Assembly (NCBI GenBank): GCA_035577985.1
Contig: DATJZY010000104.1
Location: forward strand, 1 to 55,368
DNA length: 55,368 nucleotides
Source of the DNA: Candidatus Eisenbacteria bacterium
Lineage (GTDB): Bacteria > Desulfobacterota > Binatia > DP-6
Direction: 5' to 3'
Positions 39,062-48,104 of this stretch are shown one piece after another. The position numbers and the translations under genes were made by a program. The first letter of the stretch is position 1; each line of letters begins with the position of its first letter. Below the pieces are notes generated by a model. The model saw only the letters and a list, made by a program, of their open reading frames with translations, was not told the origin of the DNA and did no database searches.

Positions 39062-41137
39062 ATGTTGGGTCACGACTGGATCGTCCCGCTGGGTGCCGCA
39101 GTCGCCAATCTGCTCATCGGCGGCACGGTGCTCTGGCGTGGGGCGCGCGGTCCGACGACGCGGACGTTCGCGTGGATGACCGCGATGGTCGCGCTCTGGA
39201 ACGTCGACGTCTTCGCCCTCTACTACTTCGAGGATCCGGCGGCGGCGGAGTTCTGGAGCCGTCTCTTCCGCACTGGCCTCTTCCTCGCCCCGAGCGCCGT
39301 CTTCCATTCGACGCTGTTCGTCGCCGAGGAGCGCAGCCCCGGGGCGCGCAAGATCGCCTGGATCGGGCACGCGATCGGCCTCACCTTCGCGGCCGTCGGC
39401 CTCGTGAAGGGAACGCTCGTCCGCGACGTCGCCCCCCACCAGTGGGGCTGGTACCCGATCCCGACCAGGCTGTACGCGGCCTACGGCGCGTTCGGCGTCG
39501 TGTACCTCGTGATGTCGCTCCTCGTCGTCTGGCGCCGGTACAAGGTTCCGGTCTCGGCGCGGCACCGCCTGCAAGCGAAGTTCTTCTTCGTCGCGTGCGT
39601 CATCCAGGTGGCGTTCGTGCTCACGAACTTCCTGCCGATCTACGGCATGAACGTCTACCCGCTCGGCAACCTCGGGAACGTTCTCTGGCTCGCGATCATC
39701 GCCTACTCGATCGTGCGCCACCGCTTCATGGACCTCGACTACGTGGTGCGGAAGGTCGTGAGCCTGTCGATGGCGGGCCTCTGCGTGCTGGTGCCCTCGA
39801 GCCTCGTCGTGGTGGCCATTGCGCGCGCGATCGGCGTCGACGCGCCGATCCTGGTGGCGTGCATCGTGTCGGCCGTGGGGCTGCTCTCGGCCGTCCTCAT
39901 CCCCACCCTCCAGCAGGCGATCGAGACGCGCGTGCAGGAGGCGATCTTCGCCCACCGCTACGACTATCGGCTGCGGCTGCGCGTGCTCAGCTCCGACCTC
40001 GTCCACATCCTCGACGAGCGCGAGCTGGTCCGTCGCCTCGGCGAGGCGCTTACCGAGATCCTCGAGGTGGAGAGCTGCGCGATCCTGCTCCGCGACGAGC
40101 GGAGCCGCGCCCTCGCGCAGGTGTACCCCGAGCCCCGCGACAAGCTCGACGTGTCGGCGCTCAGCGCCCTCGACGCGCTGACCGAGCCGATGCTCACGGC
40201 CGAGCTCGAAGCGATCCGGTCGCCTGCGGCGCCCCTGTTCGTCGCGCGCGGATGGGAGGTGGCGCTGCCGCTGCGCGTGAACAACCGGCTCACGGGTCTC
40301 GTCGCGCTCACGCGCAACCGCGACTTCCGCATCGTGTCGCGCGAGGACCTGACGCTCCTCGCCGCCGTGGCGAGCGCCGCCAGCGTCGCGCTCGAGAACG
40401 CGCGCCTGTCGCGCGAGCTGCGACGCTCCGAGACGGCGCTCGAGCGCGCGAATCGCCTCTCGTCGATCGGGACGCTGGCCGCCGGCATCGCGCACGAGAT
40501 CCGCAACCCGCTGACGGCGGTGAAGACGTTCCTGGACCTCCTGCCGCAGCGCCTCGACGACCCCGACTTCGTGTCGAGCTTCCGGGAGCTCAGCCTGAAC
40601 GAGCTCCGCCGCGTGACGAACCTCATCAACGAGCTCCTGGCCTTCGGGCGCTCGACTTCGGCGGAGCGCCGGGCGGTCGATCTTGCCCCGACGCTCGACC
40701 AGGTGGTGCGGCTCCTCGAGTCGACCGCGCGCAAGCGCCAGGTGAGCCTGGAGCTGCACGCCGACTCGGGAGTGCCGCCGGTGTGGGCGGACGCGGATCA
40801 GGTGAAGCAGATCGTCCTCAACCTCGTGCTGAACGCGATCGACGCCAGCGCGGCGGACGACGTGGTGTCGCTCGCGCTCTACGCGGGCCCCGACGACCAG
40901 GTGACGATCGAGGTGCGCGACCACGGCACGGGCATTCCGCGCGAGCAGCTCGAGAGCATCTTCCACCCGTTCTTCACCACCAAGGAGACGGGCACGGGTC
41001 TCGGGCTGTCGCTCGTCCACCAGATGGTGGTCGAGCACGGCGGCGAGATCGCGGTCGACAGCGAGGTCGGGCACGGCACCGTGTTCCGTGTGACGCTGCC
41101 CGTCTCGGACGTCCCGCTCCAGTCGACGGGCACGTAG
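39062..41137 (+). CDS. Membrane sensor histidine kinase (N-terminal multi-TM, GAF, HisKA, HATPase)
   Basis: This 691-aa kinase has eight to nine hydrophobic segments in residues 1-285 of the '7TM-histidine kinase N-terminal' type. A GAF domain follows (about 311-450, ESCAILLRDERS, ALPLRVNNRLTGLVAL), then HisKA with His478 in AAGIAHEIRNPL, and a HATPase domain with NLVLNAIDAS, DHGTGIP, FFTTKETGTGLGLSLV. The HisKA type (GIAHEIRNPLTAVKTFLDLL) is that of NtrB-like kinases, which pair with sigma54 NtrC regulators; one is encoded at 45350-46756. ATG 39062 is chosen; a TTG at 39023 is possible. The ligand sensed is unknown. Confidence 0.92.
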   Translation: MLGHDWIVPLGAAVANLLIGGTVLWRGARGPTTRTFAWMTAMVALWNVDVFALYYFEDPAAAEFWSRLFRTGLFLAPSAVFHSTLFVAEERSPGARKIAWIGHAIGLTFAAVGLVKGTLVRDVAPHQWGWYPIPTRLYAAYGAFGVVYLVMSLLVVWRRYKVPVSARHRLQAKFFFVACVIQVAFVLTNFLPIYGMNVYPLGNLGNVLWLAIIAYSIVRHRFMDLDYVVRKVVSLSMAGLCVLVPSSLVVVAIARAIGVDAPILVACIVSAVGLLSAVLIPTLQQAIETRVQEAIFAHRYDYRLRLRVLSSDLVHILDERELVRRLGEALTEILEVESCAILLRDERSRALAQVYPEPRDKLDVSALSALDALTEPMLTAELEAIRSPAAPLFVARGWEVALPLRVNNRLTGLVALTRNRDFRIVSREDLTLLAAVASAASVALENARLSRELRRSETALERANRLSSIGTLAAGIAHEIRNPLTAVKTFLDLLPQRLDDPDFVSSFRELSLNELRRVTNLINELLAFGRSTSAERRAVDLAPTLDQVVRLLESTARKRQVSLELHADSGVPPVWADADQVKQIVLNLVLNAIDASAADDVVSLALYAGPDDQVTIEVRDHGTGIPREQLESIFHPFFTTKETGTGLGLSLVHQMVVEHGGEIAVDSEVGHGTVFRVTLPVSDVPLQSTGT

Positions 41138-41143
41138 CTCCGG

Positions 41144-41173
41144 TTGACGCCGAGCGCGGCGGGCCCCTATGAA
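41144..41173 (+). promoter_or_regulatory. Promoter of the outer-membrane barrel gene
   Basis: TTGACG (41144-41149), 18 nt and TATGAA (41168-41173) end 8 nt before GTG 41182. Hexamers and spacing are identical to the LolA-like promoter at 8480-8509. This settles the GTG as start and implies a leaderless mRNA. Confidence 0.6.
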
Positions 41174-41181
41174 GCTCGCCC

Positions 41182-42729
41182 GTGACCCGCACGGTCGTCG
41201 TCTGCTTGCTGCTCGCGACGACACGCATCGCCGGCGCCATCGATCTGCGGGTTCCGGGCACCGAGACGCACGTCGACGCCTCGGGCTACGTCGACGGCCT
41301 CGCGATCGGCGCGCTTGGCGGTCCGCGCCAGCGCCCGCAGGCCATCACCGAGCTGCGCTTCCAGGCCCGGCCCTCCAAAGCGCTGCGGCTGCAGCTCACG
41401 CTCCGCAATCGCATCGGTGGGCCGTTCGAGGGCGGGCATCCGGGCATCATGAACCTGGACCACGAGTTCCAGAACCGCACGCCGTCGCTCGAGTTCAACG
41501 AGGCTTACGCCGAGCTGCGCGAGGGCAACCTGCAGGTCCGCGCCGGCATCCAGAAGTTCGCGTGGGGGAAGCTCGACGGCGTCCCGCCGACCGACATCCT
41601 GACGCCGCGCGACCTCCACGACCCGTTCGTGCGCGACTTCGAGGAGAGCAAGATCGGCATCCCGGCCGTGCTGGCGACGTACTTCCTGCCGGCGCTACCC
41701 TCGATGGATCTGAGCGAGCTGCGCGCGAGCGTCGCGTACATTCCGCTCGCCGTTCCGCCACGCCTCCCTCTCGCCGAAGAGCGGTGGTTCCCGCCGTCGG
41801 TCCGTGCGGGCATCCCCACCATTCCGGAGCGCCGGGCCGAGCAGCTCCTCAACGGCGTGCTGCAGGCGACGGTTCCGGGCGCGCCGCCGATCGAGCTGGA
41901 CGGGCCCGTGAACATCCCGCTCACCTTCCGGACGCTGAACCACCGCCCGCCGGTCGCCTTCAACGCCGGCGGCGGCGCCTTTCGTCTGTCCGGGACGTTC
42001 CGCACCGTCGACTGGAGCATCTCGCACTACACCGGTCCGGAGACCGGCCCCGACGCGCGGCTCATCACGCACGCGTTCTGCCGCAACTGCATCGCGAACC
42101 TCGCGAACCACCGGTTCCCGGTGACCGCCACGACGTATCTCCGGCAGTCGCACGACACGGTCCACATGACGGGCGCCGACATGTCGACGGTCCTCGGCGG
42201 CGCGACGCTGCGGGGCGAGGTCGCGGTGTTCCAGAACCGTCCGTACCTCCGCATCACGAGCCAGCTCATCGACAACGTGCTCAAGCCGAAGAAGGTGAAG
42301 CAGTACGGCCCCGCCCTGGTGCTCCAGGGTCATACGCCCGTGCCGATCGGCGAGCTCTTCCCCGATCGCGACAGCGTCGAGTGGGGCGTCGGGGTCGACT
42401 ACCTGGTGAACGGCTTCCTGCCGCTCCTCCAGGTGAACCAGGTGGTCTTCACCGACTCGGGACCCGAGGAGCTGCTGTCGGATCCCGAGACCCGGCTGCT
42501 GGGATCGATCCGCCGGCGCTTCCTGCAGGACACGCTCGAGGTCGAGATGCGCGGCGTGTACGCCATCGAGCGGGGAGCGTGGTTCGTCTTTCCGCGCGTG
42601 ACCTATCGCTACGGCGACAACTGGCGCTTTCGCTTCGGCTACCTCGGGATCGGGGGACCCGAGGATTCGGTGATCGGCCAGTACCACGCCAACGACGAGT
42701 TCGTCATGGAAGCACGCTACATCTTCTGA
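41182..42729 (+). CDS. DUF1302-like outer-membrane beta-barrel protein
   Basis: The 515-aa precursor has a Sec signal (TRTVVVCLLLATTRIAGA, cleavage near 19) and mostly alternating beta-strands, and it ends in ARYIF, the terminal Phe that BAM recognises in outer-membrane barrels. The block LEFNEAYAELREGNLQVRAGIQKFAWGKLDGVPPTDILTP is characteristic of DUF1302/DUF1302-like barrels, which are usually encoded with LolA-like proteins and MMPL exporters. It probably forms the outer-membrane portal for the exporter encoded next. The start is GTG. The 232-bp gap after it contains a possible sigma54 site. Confidence 0.88.
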   Translation: MTRTVVVCLLLATTRIAGAIDLRVPGTETHVDASGYVDGLAIGALGGPRQRPQAITELRFQARPSKALRLQLTLRNRIGGPFEGGHPGIMNLDHEFQNRTPSLEFNEAYAELREGNLQVRAGIQKFAWGKLDGVPPTDILTPRDLHDPFVRDFEESKIGIPAVLATYFLPALPSMDLSELRASVAYIPLAVPPRLPLAEERWFPPSVRAGIPTIPERRAEQLLNGVLQATVPGAPPIELDGPVNIPLTFRTLNHRPPVAFNAGGGAFRLSGTFRTVDWSISHYTGPETGPDARLITHAFCRNCIANLANHRFPVTATTYLRQSHDTVHMTGADMSTVLGGATLRGEVAVFQNRPYLRITSQLIDNVLKPKKVKQYGPALVLQGHTPVPIGELFPDRDSVEWGVGVDYLVNGFLPLLQVNQVVFTDSGPEELLSDPETRLLGSIRRRFLQDTLEVEMRGVYAIERGAWFVFPRVTYRYGDNWRFRFGYLGIGGPEDSVIGQYHANDEFVMEARYIF

Positions 42730-42814
42730 TGCTCGAAAGGTCCGGGCGTTCGCGTCACCGGCTCGATCGGAACGCTCGTTCCTATCGAAGCACGAGCAGA
42801 CGGGCGCGAACGTC

Positions 42815-42848
42815 GGGTATGCTGGTTGCTCCAAATAGGGCAACCAGC
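42815..42848 (+). promoter_or_regulatory. Possible sigma54 promoter overlapping a perfect 9-bp inverted repeat
   Basis: GG (42816-42817), 10 nt and GC (42828-42829) in GGTATGCTGGTTGCT match the sigma54 -24/-12 spacing; the -12 part TTGCT is perfect, the -24 part matches only partly. The site overlaps an inverted repeat, GCTGGTTGC (42821-42829) and GCAACCAGC (42840-42848). It lies about 115 nt upstream of the MMPL exporter, in a cluster that encodes an NtrC-type regulator. No distal enhancer site was recognised. Confidence 0.4.
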
Positions 42849-42961
42849 GGGGTTGACCGACGCCATGCCACCTGCGCTTGCGGCCGCGTCGCCCCTTTGG
42901 GAGGAGAGAGACGCCCCGGCGCCGACGTCGGGCAAGGCCGCAACTTCGTAGGACTTCCAAC

Positions 42962-45382
42962 ATGTTGGCAGACGCCATCGCCCGCTCGACGCGCTTCGTG
43001 ATCCGGCGGCGATGGATGGTACTTGCAGCCCTCGTCCTGCTGACGGCCTTCCTCGCGCGCTCGGCGCGATCGCTCCACATCGAGGCCAACCCCGACCACC
43101 TGGTGCCTCAGGAGCATCCGTACATCCAGACGCTGAACGACCTCTACCGGATCTTCGGCGACAAGAGCCTCATCGTGGTCGGGCTCTTCCCCCACGACGG
43201 CAAGGTCTTCACGCCCGCGTTCTTGAAGACGGTCGCCAACGTCACGGCGCAGATCGAGAAGGTCCCCGGCGTGAACCGCGCGCTCGTCCAGAGCATCGCG
43301 GCGGACCACGTGAAGGACATCCGCGGCACCGCCGACGGCATCGAGGTCGAGCCGGTGATGGAGACGCCGCCGACCGACGCCGCCGGCGCCGAGGCGGTGC
43401 GGAAGCGCGTCTTCGCCCACGACATGTACGTCGGAACGCTCGTCTCGAAGGACGAGACCGCGGCGAGCATCCAGGCGAGCTTCGACCTCACCGAGAAGAC
43501 GCCCGACTGGGTGAGCCTCTATCGCGCCGTCCAGGATGCCGTCGCCGCCAACGACGACGGGACGTTCGACACCACGTACTCCGGCATCGTCGTCTACGCC
43601 GCGCGTATGACGCAGCTGACGGCGCGCACGCTCCTGTTCTTCCCGCTGGCGCTGCTCGTGATCGGCCTCGTCCACTACCACGCGTTCCGCACCGTGCAGG
43701 GTCTCGTCCTGCCGCTCGTGACCGCCCTCATGGCCGTCGTGTGGGCGCTCGGGCTGATGGGGCTCACCGGCATCGCGCTCGATCCGGCGAACATCGCGAC
43801 CCCGATCCTGATCCTCGCCATCGCCGCCGGACACGCCGTCCAGGTGCTGAAGCGTTTCTACGAGGAGTACGACCGCACGCGCGACGTGGAGGAGGCCATC
43901 GTCGAGGCGATGCGGCGAGTGGGGCCGGTCATGCTCGCGGCGGGGGTCGTCGCCGCGCTGTCGTTCTGCTCGCTCGCGACGTTCGCCCTCGCCAGCATCC
44001 GCACCTTCGGTCTGCTCACGGCGTTCGGCATCGTGTCCGCGCTCGTGATCGAGCTCTTCGGCATCCCCGCGCTCCGCGCCATGCTGCCCCCGCCCGCCGC
44101 GCGCGAGCGCGAGCGTGAAGCGGAGGCGCATCCGTGGATGGACGCCTTCCTGCGCACCTGCGGCCGGCTCACGACGGGGCGCGCGGCGCGGCGCACGCTC
44201 GTCGCCTCGGCGTTGCTGGTGGCCGTGTGTCTCGTCCTCGCCCTGCGCGTGCGCATCGACATGAGCTATCGCCGCGTGCTCGGCGCGACCGATCCGGTGC
44301 AGATCGGCGATGCGCGCGCGAACGCGACCCTGGCCGGAACCAACACCTTCATCGCGCTCGTCGAAGGGCCGGGCGAGGGCAGCATGGAGGAGCCCGCGAT
44401 CGTGCAGGCGATCGACGGGCTCGAGCGCCGCCTGCGCGCCGAGCCCGGCGTCGGATCCGGCATGTCCTACGTCGACTTCCTGCGCACGATGCACCAGACG
44501 CTCAACGCCGACCGCCCGGACGCCGGCGATCTGCCGGCCAAGCGCGCCCTCGTCGCGCAGTACCTCTTCCTGTACTCGATCTCGGGCGGCGGCGAGAGCC
44601 TCGATACGCTGCTCACGCCCGCGCACGACACGGCGAAGGTCCGCTTCCTCACCCGCGAGGACAGCACGCGGGACGGCGAGCGGCTGGTGAAGGTCGCCGA
44701 GGACGTCGTCCGCACGACGTTCCCGCCCGGCTACCGCGTGCGCTACACGGGCTCGCTCGCCAACATGTCGGCGGCGACGCAGTCGATGGTCGAGGGCAAG
44801 GCGCGCAACATCGCGCAGATCGCCGTCATCATCGTCGTGGTCGCCGGGCTGCTGCTGCGCTCGGTGGTCGGCGGCATCCTGGTCGCGACGCCGCTCGCGT
44901 TGACGCTCGCCGTGAACTTCGGGCTCATGGGGCTCTTCGGCCTCGCGCTCGATACCAATACCTCCACCATCGCCGCGCTCGCCGTCGGCATTGGTGCCGA
45001 CTACGCGATCTACTTCCTCTTCCGCCTGCGCGAGGAGCTGACGCACGAGCCGGTGCTCGACACCGCGCTCCGCCGCGCCCTCATGACGTCGGGAAAGGCC
45101 GTGCTGTTCGTGTCGTCGGCCATCGCGGCCGGCTACGCGACGCTGTGCCTGTCCGGGTTCTCGTACTACGTGCGCATGGGCGCGCTCATCGCCGTCGCGA
45201 TGGTCGTCTCGTCGACCAGCGCGCTCATCCTGCTCCCGGCGCTGGTCGAGGTGCTGCGGCCGCGCTTCCTCGGCATCGGCGAGGGGATCGTACCGAGGCT
45301 GCCGATCGTGCCGGTACCGCAGCCCGCGACGGCCCTGGGCGAGGCCGGCTCAGAGGCCGAGCCGCCGCATCTTCTTCAGTAG
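42962..45382 (+). CDS. RND/MMPL-family exporter
   Basis: The 806-aa protein has 12 predicted transmembrane helices in two halves (helix 1 then about 180 periplasmic residues then five helices, repeated), the MMPL/HpnN layout. Typical blocks are EANPDHLVPQEHPYI after TM1, ANIATPILILAIAAGHAVQVLKRF in TM4-like position and GIGADYAIYFLFRLREE in the second half; the last is the conserved GxGxDYxI-x-x-x-x-R signature. Members export hydrophobic lipids such as hopanoids or mycolates rather than drugs. The gene ends inside the oppositely transcribed sigma54 regulator (33-bp overlap). The barrel upstream is its probable partner. Confidence 0.93.
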   Translation: MLADAIARSTRFVIRRRWMVLAALVLLTAFLARSARSLHIEANPDHLVPQEHPYIQTLNDLYRIFGDKSLIVVGLFPHDGKVFTPAFLKTVANVTAQIEKVPGVNRALVQSIAADHVKDIRGTADGIEVEPVMETPPTDAAGAEAVRKRVFAHDMYVGTLVSKDETAASIQASFDLTEKTPDWVSLYRAVQDAVAANDDGTFDTTYSGIVVYAARMTQLTARTLLFFPLALLVIGLVHYHAFRTVQGLVLPLVTALMAVVWALGLMGLTGIALDPANIATPILILAIAAGHAVQVLKRFYEEYDRTRDVEEAIVEAMRRVGPVMLAAGVVAALSFCSLATFALASIRTFGLLTAFGIVSALVIELFGIPALRAMLPPPAAREREREAEAHPWMDAFLRTCGRLTTGRAARRTLVASALLVAVCLVLALRVRIDMSYRRVLGATDPVQIGDARANATLAGTNTFIALVEGPGEGSMEEPAIVQAIDGLERRLRAEPGVGSGMSYVDFLRTMHQTLNADRPDAGDLPAKRALVAQYLFLYSISGGGESLDTLLTPAHDTAKVRFLTREDSTRDGERLVKVAEDVVRTTFPPGYRVRYTGSLANMSAATQSMVEGKARNIAQIAVIIVVVAGLLLRSVVGGILVATPLALTLAVNFGLMGLFGLALDTNTSTIAALAVGIGADYAIYFLFRLREELTHEPVLDTALRRALMTSGKAVLFVSSAIAAGYATLCLSGFSYYVRMGALIAVAMVVSSTSALILLPALVEVLRPRFLGIGEGIVPRLPIVPVPQPATALGEAGSEAEPPHLLQ

Positions 45383-46756
45383 CCCGCGATACGTGATCCC
45401 GAGCGCCTCGGCGGCTTTCGTCTTGACGCCGCCCGCACGCTCGATCGCGTCGAGGATCTGCTCGCGCTCGAAGCCGTCGGTGCGCGACTGCAGGACGCTC
45501 GGCGGCGCACCGGGCACGGGCGTCGAAGTGACGTGGTCGGACAGGAGGTCCTCGGTGATCGGCGCGCCGGGCTCGGCGAGCAGGATGGCGCGCTCGAGCT
45601 CGTTCTCGAGCTCGCGTACGTTGCCGGGAAACGCGTAGCGTTGCAGCGCGGCCAGCGCCTCCGGCGTCGGGTCGCGCGCGTCCTTGCCGACCTGCGCGGC
45701 GAGCCGGCGCACGAGGTGGCTCGCGAGCGCCGGCAGGTCTTCCATGCGGTCGCGCAGCGGCGGCAGCCGGATCGGGAACACCTTCAGGCGATAGAAGAGG
45801 TCCTCGCGGAACCGCCCCGCCTTCAGCTCCTCGTCGATCTTGCGGTTGGTCGCGGCGATGATCCGCACGTCGACCTTGCGATCGCGCGTGTCGCCGACCG
45901 GCCGGATCTCGCCCTCCTGCAGCACGCGGAGGAGCTTCGCCTGGAGCGACTGGCTCGTCTCGGAGATCTCGTCGAGGAACAGCGTCCCGCCGTCGGCGAC
46001 CTCGAACAGGCCCTTCTTGTCGGCGAGCGCGCCGGTGAACGCGCCCTTGCGGTGTCCGAAGAGCTCGCTCTCGAGGATCCCCTCGGACAGGGCGGCGCAG
46101 TTGACCGCGACGAACAGGCGCTCCTTGCGCGGGCTCGCGGCATGGATCGCGCGCGCCACCAGCTCCTTGCCCGTTCCCGTCTCGCCCTCGAGGAGCACGG
46201 TCGTGGGGGCGGGCGCCACCTTCGCGACGAGGGCCATCACCTCGCGCATCGGCGGGCTGTCGCCGACGATGCGGCCGGCATCGGGACGGGCGTCGCGGAG
46301 ATACGCGTTCTCCGCCGCCAGGCGCTCGTTGGCGCGGCGCAGCTCCTCGACCAGGCGCGCGTTCTCCCGCGTCAGGTGGCAGAGCTCGACGGCGCGCGCG
46401 AGGGCCGAGCGCATCTCCTCGTCGTCCCAGGGCTTGCTCAGGTAGCGGTAGATGCGGCTGCGGTTGACGGTTCGCACCAGCGCATCGACGTCGGTGTAGC
46501 CGGTCAGCACGATCCGGATCGCGTCGGGGCGGATCTCCATCGACCGCTCGAGGAACTCGGCGCCGTCCATGCCGGGCATGCGCTGATCGGCGACGATCAC
46601 GCCCACGTCGTCGCTGGCGAGGATCTCGAGCGCCTTGACGCCGCCCGTCGCCTTCAGCACCGTGAACTCGTCGCCGTAGCTGAACTCGAACGAGGCGAGG
46701 ATGTCGGGCTCGTCGTCGACGACGAGGATCGGCACGCTGCGATAGTCCAGCGTCAC
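45350..46756 (-). CDS. NtrC-family sigma54-dependent response regulator
   Basis: The 468-aa regulator has an N-terminal receiver (phospho-acceptor Asp57 in IVADQRMPGMDG; LVVDDEPD at the start). The AAA+ sigma54-activation domain has Walker A GETGTGKE near 191-198, GAFTGA at 238-243 and GTLFLDEI. A Fis-type helix-turn-helix ends the protein (EREQILDAIERAGGVKTKAAEALGITYRGLLKKMRRLGL). All residues for ATP-driven opening of sigma54 promoters are intact. GTG 46756 lies 8 nt after the MFS stop, so the two form an operon. The kinase at 39062 is the likely partner and the promoter at 42815 a likely target (inference). Confidence 0.95.
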   Translation of the reverse strand: MTLDYRSVPILVVDDEPDILASFEFSYGDEFTVLKATGGVKALEILASDDVGVIVADQRMPGMDGAEFLERSMEIRPDAIRIVLTGYTDVDALVRTVNRSRIYRYLSKPWDDEEMRSALARAVELCHLTRENARLVEELRRANERLAAENAYLRDARPDAGRIVGDSPPMREVMALVAKVAPAPTTVLLEGETGTGKELVARAIHAASPRKERLFVAVNCAALSEGILESELFGHRKGAFTGALADKKGLFEVADGGTLFLDEISETSQSLQAKLLRVLQEGEIRPVGDTRDRKVDVRIIAATNRKIDEELKAGRFREDLFYRLKVFPIRLPPLRDRMEDLPALASHLVRRLAAQVGKDARDPTPEALAALQRYAFPGNVRELENELERAILLAEPGAPITEDLLSDHVTSTPVPGAPPSVLQSRTDGFEREQILDAIERAGGVKTKAAEALGITYRGLLKKMRRLGL

Positions 46757-46764
46757 GCGGCGTC

Positions 46765-47937
46765 CTATCCGCTCGCGCTCCCGGCTCTGTCAAGCGCGGG
46801 GTCGCGCGTCCCGACGATGAAGAGCCCGAGCGCCAGCCCCGCGACGGCGCCCGCGCACAGGAACACGACGCGGTGCCCCCAGGCGTCGGCCACGGCGCCG
46901 AGCGCGAACGCGCCGGTCGTCACGCCCAGGTTGAAGCAGCCGTTGAACAGGGTCTGGACGCGGCCGAACTGCCCGGGCGCGGCCTGGTCGATCGTGAACG
47001 CGTTCAACGTCGGGTAGACGATGCCCTGCGCGGTTCCGAACACGACGCCGACCGCGGCCAGGGTCACCGCGCTGTGGACGGTGGCGAGCCCGGCGATCGC
47101 GCCGCCGAGCACGGCGAGGGCCGGCATGACCACGCGCCGGTGACCGAGGGTGTCGCCGATACCGGCCGCGCCGAAGCGCGTGCCGATCGCCGCCGCCGTG
47201 TAGCTGAGGAAGAACGTCGAGACCGAGCCGAGATGCGCGTCGTGCACGAAGGTGGGCGCGAACGTGATGACGGTGCCGAACGCGAAGCCCATGAGGGCCG
47301 TCGTGGCGATGGTCGCGACGAGCGTCTCGCCGAGGATCAGCGGGGCGGGACGAGCGGCGGCATGTCCGACGGTCGGCGGCAGGCCGATCGTGAGGAGCAG
47401 GCCCACCGCGGAGTACGCCGCGGCGACGAGGAACAGGAGCCGGAAGCCCCCCAGATGGACGAGACCCTCGCCGATCGCCGGTGCGAGCGCGTGCGTGCCG
47501 AGCGTCGAGACCCCGAACAGACCGAGCGCCGCCGCGCGCCGGCCCGTGGGGGCGAGCTCGACCGCGAGCGTCGACGCGGCGTTGTAGCCGGCCGCGAACG
47601 CGAATCCCTGCGCGACGCGGAGCGCGAAGAGCGCGACGCCGATGCGGTCGATGAACAGGAAGCCGAGCGTCGCGCTGGCCATGAGCGCGAGGCCGCCGCG
47701 CAGGAACAAGCGCAGGTCGAAGCGGTCGAGCACGGGTCCCAGCAGGAAGAGGCTCACGAGGCCCGCGACCCCGTTCGTTCCCATGACGAAGCCGACGGTC
47801 CGCTCCGTTCCGCCGAGCGCGCGCACGTGGAGCGGCAGCAGGAAGAAGGACGCGAACGTGAGGAAGAAGCAGAAGTTCGCGACCGTCAGGCGGACGAAGG
47901 CGGGTGAGAGAAGCTTCGCATCCGACTTGCCGCCCAC
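46765..47937 (-). CDS. MFS transporter
   Basis: This 390-aa protein has 12 hydrophobic segments and MFS hallmarks: LGGTERTVGFVMGTNGVAGLVSLFLLGPVLDRFDLR (motif A region between TM2 and TM3) and a second-half copy GIGDTLGHRRV. Early residues NFCFFLTFASFFLLPLHVRALG are common in uncharacterised bacterial MFS proteins annotated as drug or sugar efflux. The start is GTG 47937, with TATATT 8 nt upstream. It is transcribed just ahead of the sigma54 regulator; a functional link is unproven. Confidence 0.9.
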   Translation of the reverse strand: MGGKSDAKLLSPAFVRLTVANFCFFLTFASFFLLPLHVRALGGTERTVGFVMGTNGVAGLVSLFLLGPVLDRFDLRLFLRGGLALMASATLGFLFIDRIGVALFALRVAQGFAFAAGYNAASTLAVELAPTGRRAAALGLFGVSTLGTHALAPAIGEGLVHLGGFRLLFLVAAAYSAVGLLLTIGLPPTVGHAAARPAPLILGETLVATIATTALMGFAFGTVITFAPTFVHDAHLGSVSTFFLSYTAAAIGTRFGAAGIGDTLGHRRVVMPALAVLGGAIAGLATVHSAVTLAAVGVVFGTAQGIVYPTLNAFTIDQAAPGQFGRVQTLFNGCFNLGVTTGAFALGAVADAWGHRVVFLCAGAVAGLALGLFIVGTRDPALDRAGSASG

Positions 47938-47953
47938 GGCGGTGCAATATACA
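47927..47953. promoter_or_regulatory. Overlapping divergent promoters (MFS / 43-aa protein)
   Basis: On the plus strand, TTGCCG (47927-47932), 15 nt and TATACA (47948-47953) end 9 nt before ATG 47963. On the minus strand, TATATT (47951-47946) ends 8 nt before GTG 47937. The two -10 elements share the AATATACA patch, so the two directions exclude each other. Confidence 0.4.
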
Positions 47954-47962
47954 TGGCCCCCG

Positions 47963-48094
47963 ATGGGATCCGAACGTCAGCGGGAGATTCGACGCCGGCG
48001 CAAGCGCCGGAAGGAACGGCGCAAGGTCACCGCCCGCGAGCGCGCGAAGGAAGTGCGCAAGGAGCGCGCCACCCGCAAGAGCGGCCGGGGCTGA
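47963..48094 (+). CDS. 43-aa highly basic protein
   Basis: The product is almost half Arg/Lys (GSERQREIRRRRKRRKERRK at the start, RERAKEVRKERATRK later) and should form one helix. Short basic proteins of this kind occur in several high-GC genomes without known function; RNA or DNA binding is plausible. Support for a real gene is the promoter-like TATACA 9 nt upstream, an ATG in the expected leaderless position and a clean stop. There is no Shine-Dalgarno. It converges on the PDZ gene. Confidence 0.5.
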   Translation: MGSERQREIRRRRKRRKERRKVTARERAKEVRKERATRKSGRG

Positions 48095-48104
48095 GCCGGC
48101 CCCC

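Noticed and set aside
42878..42961. Earlier start for the MMPL exporter
   Set aside because: The extra N-terminal residues are Arg/Pro-rich and precede the normal first helix; ATG 42962 gives the family's standard N-terminus.
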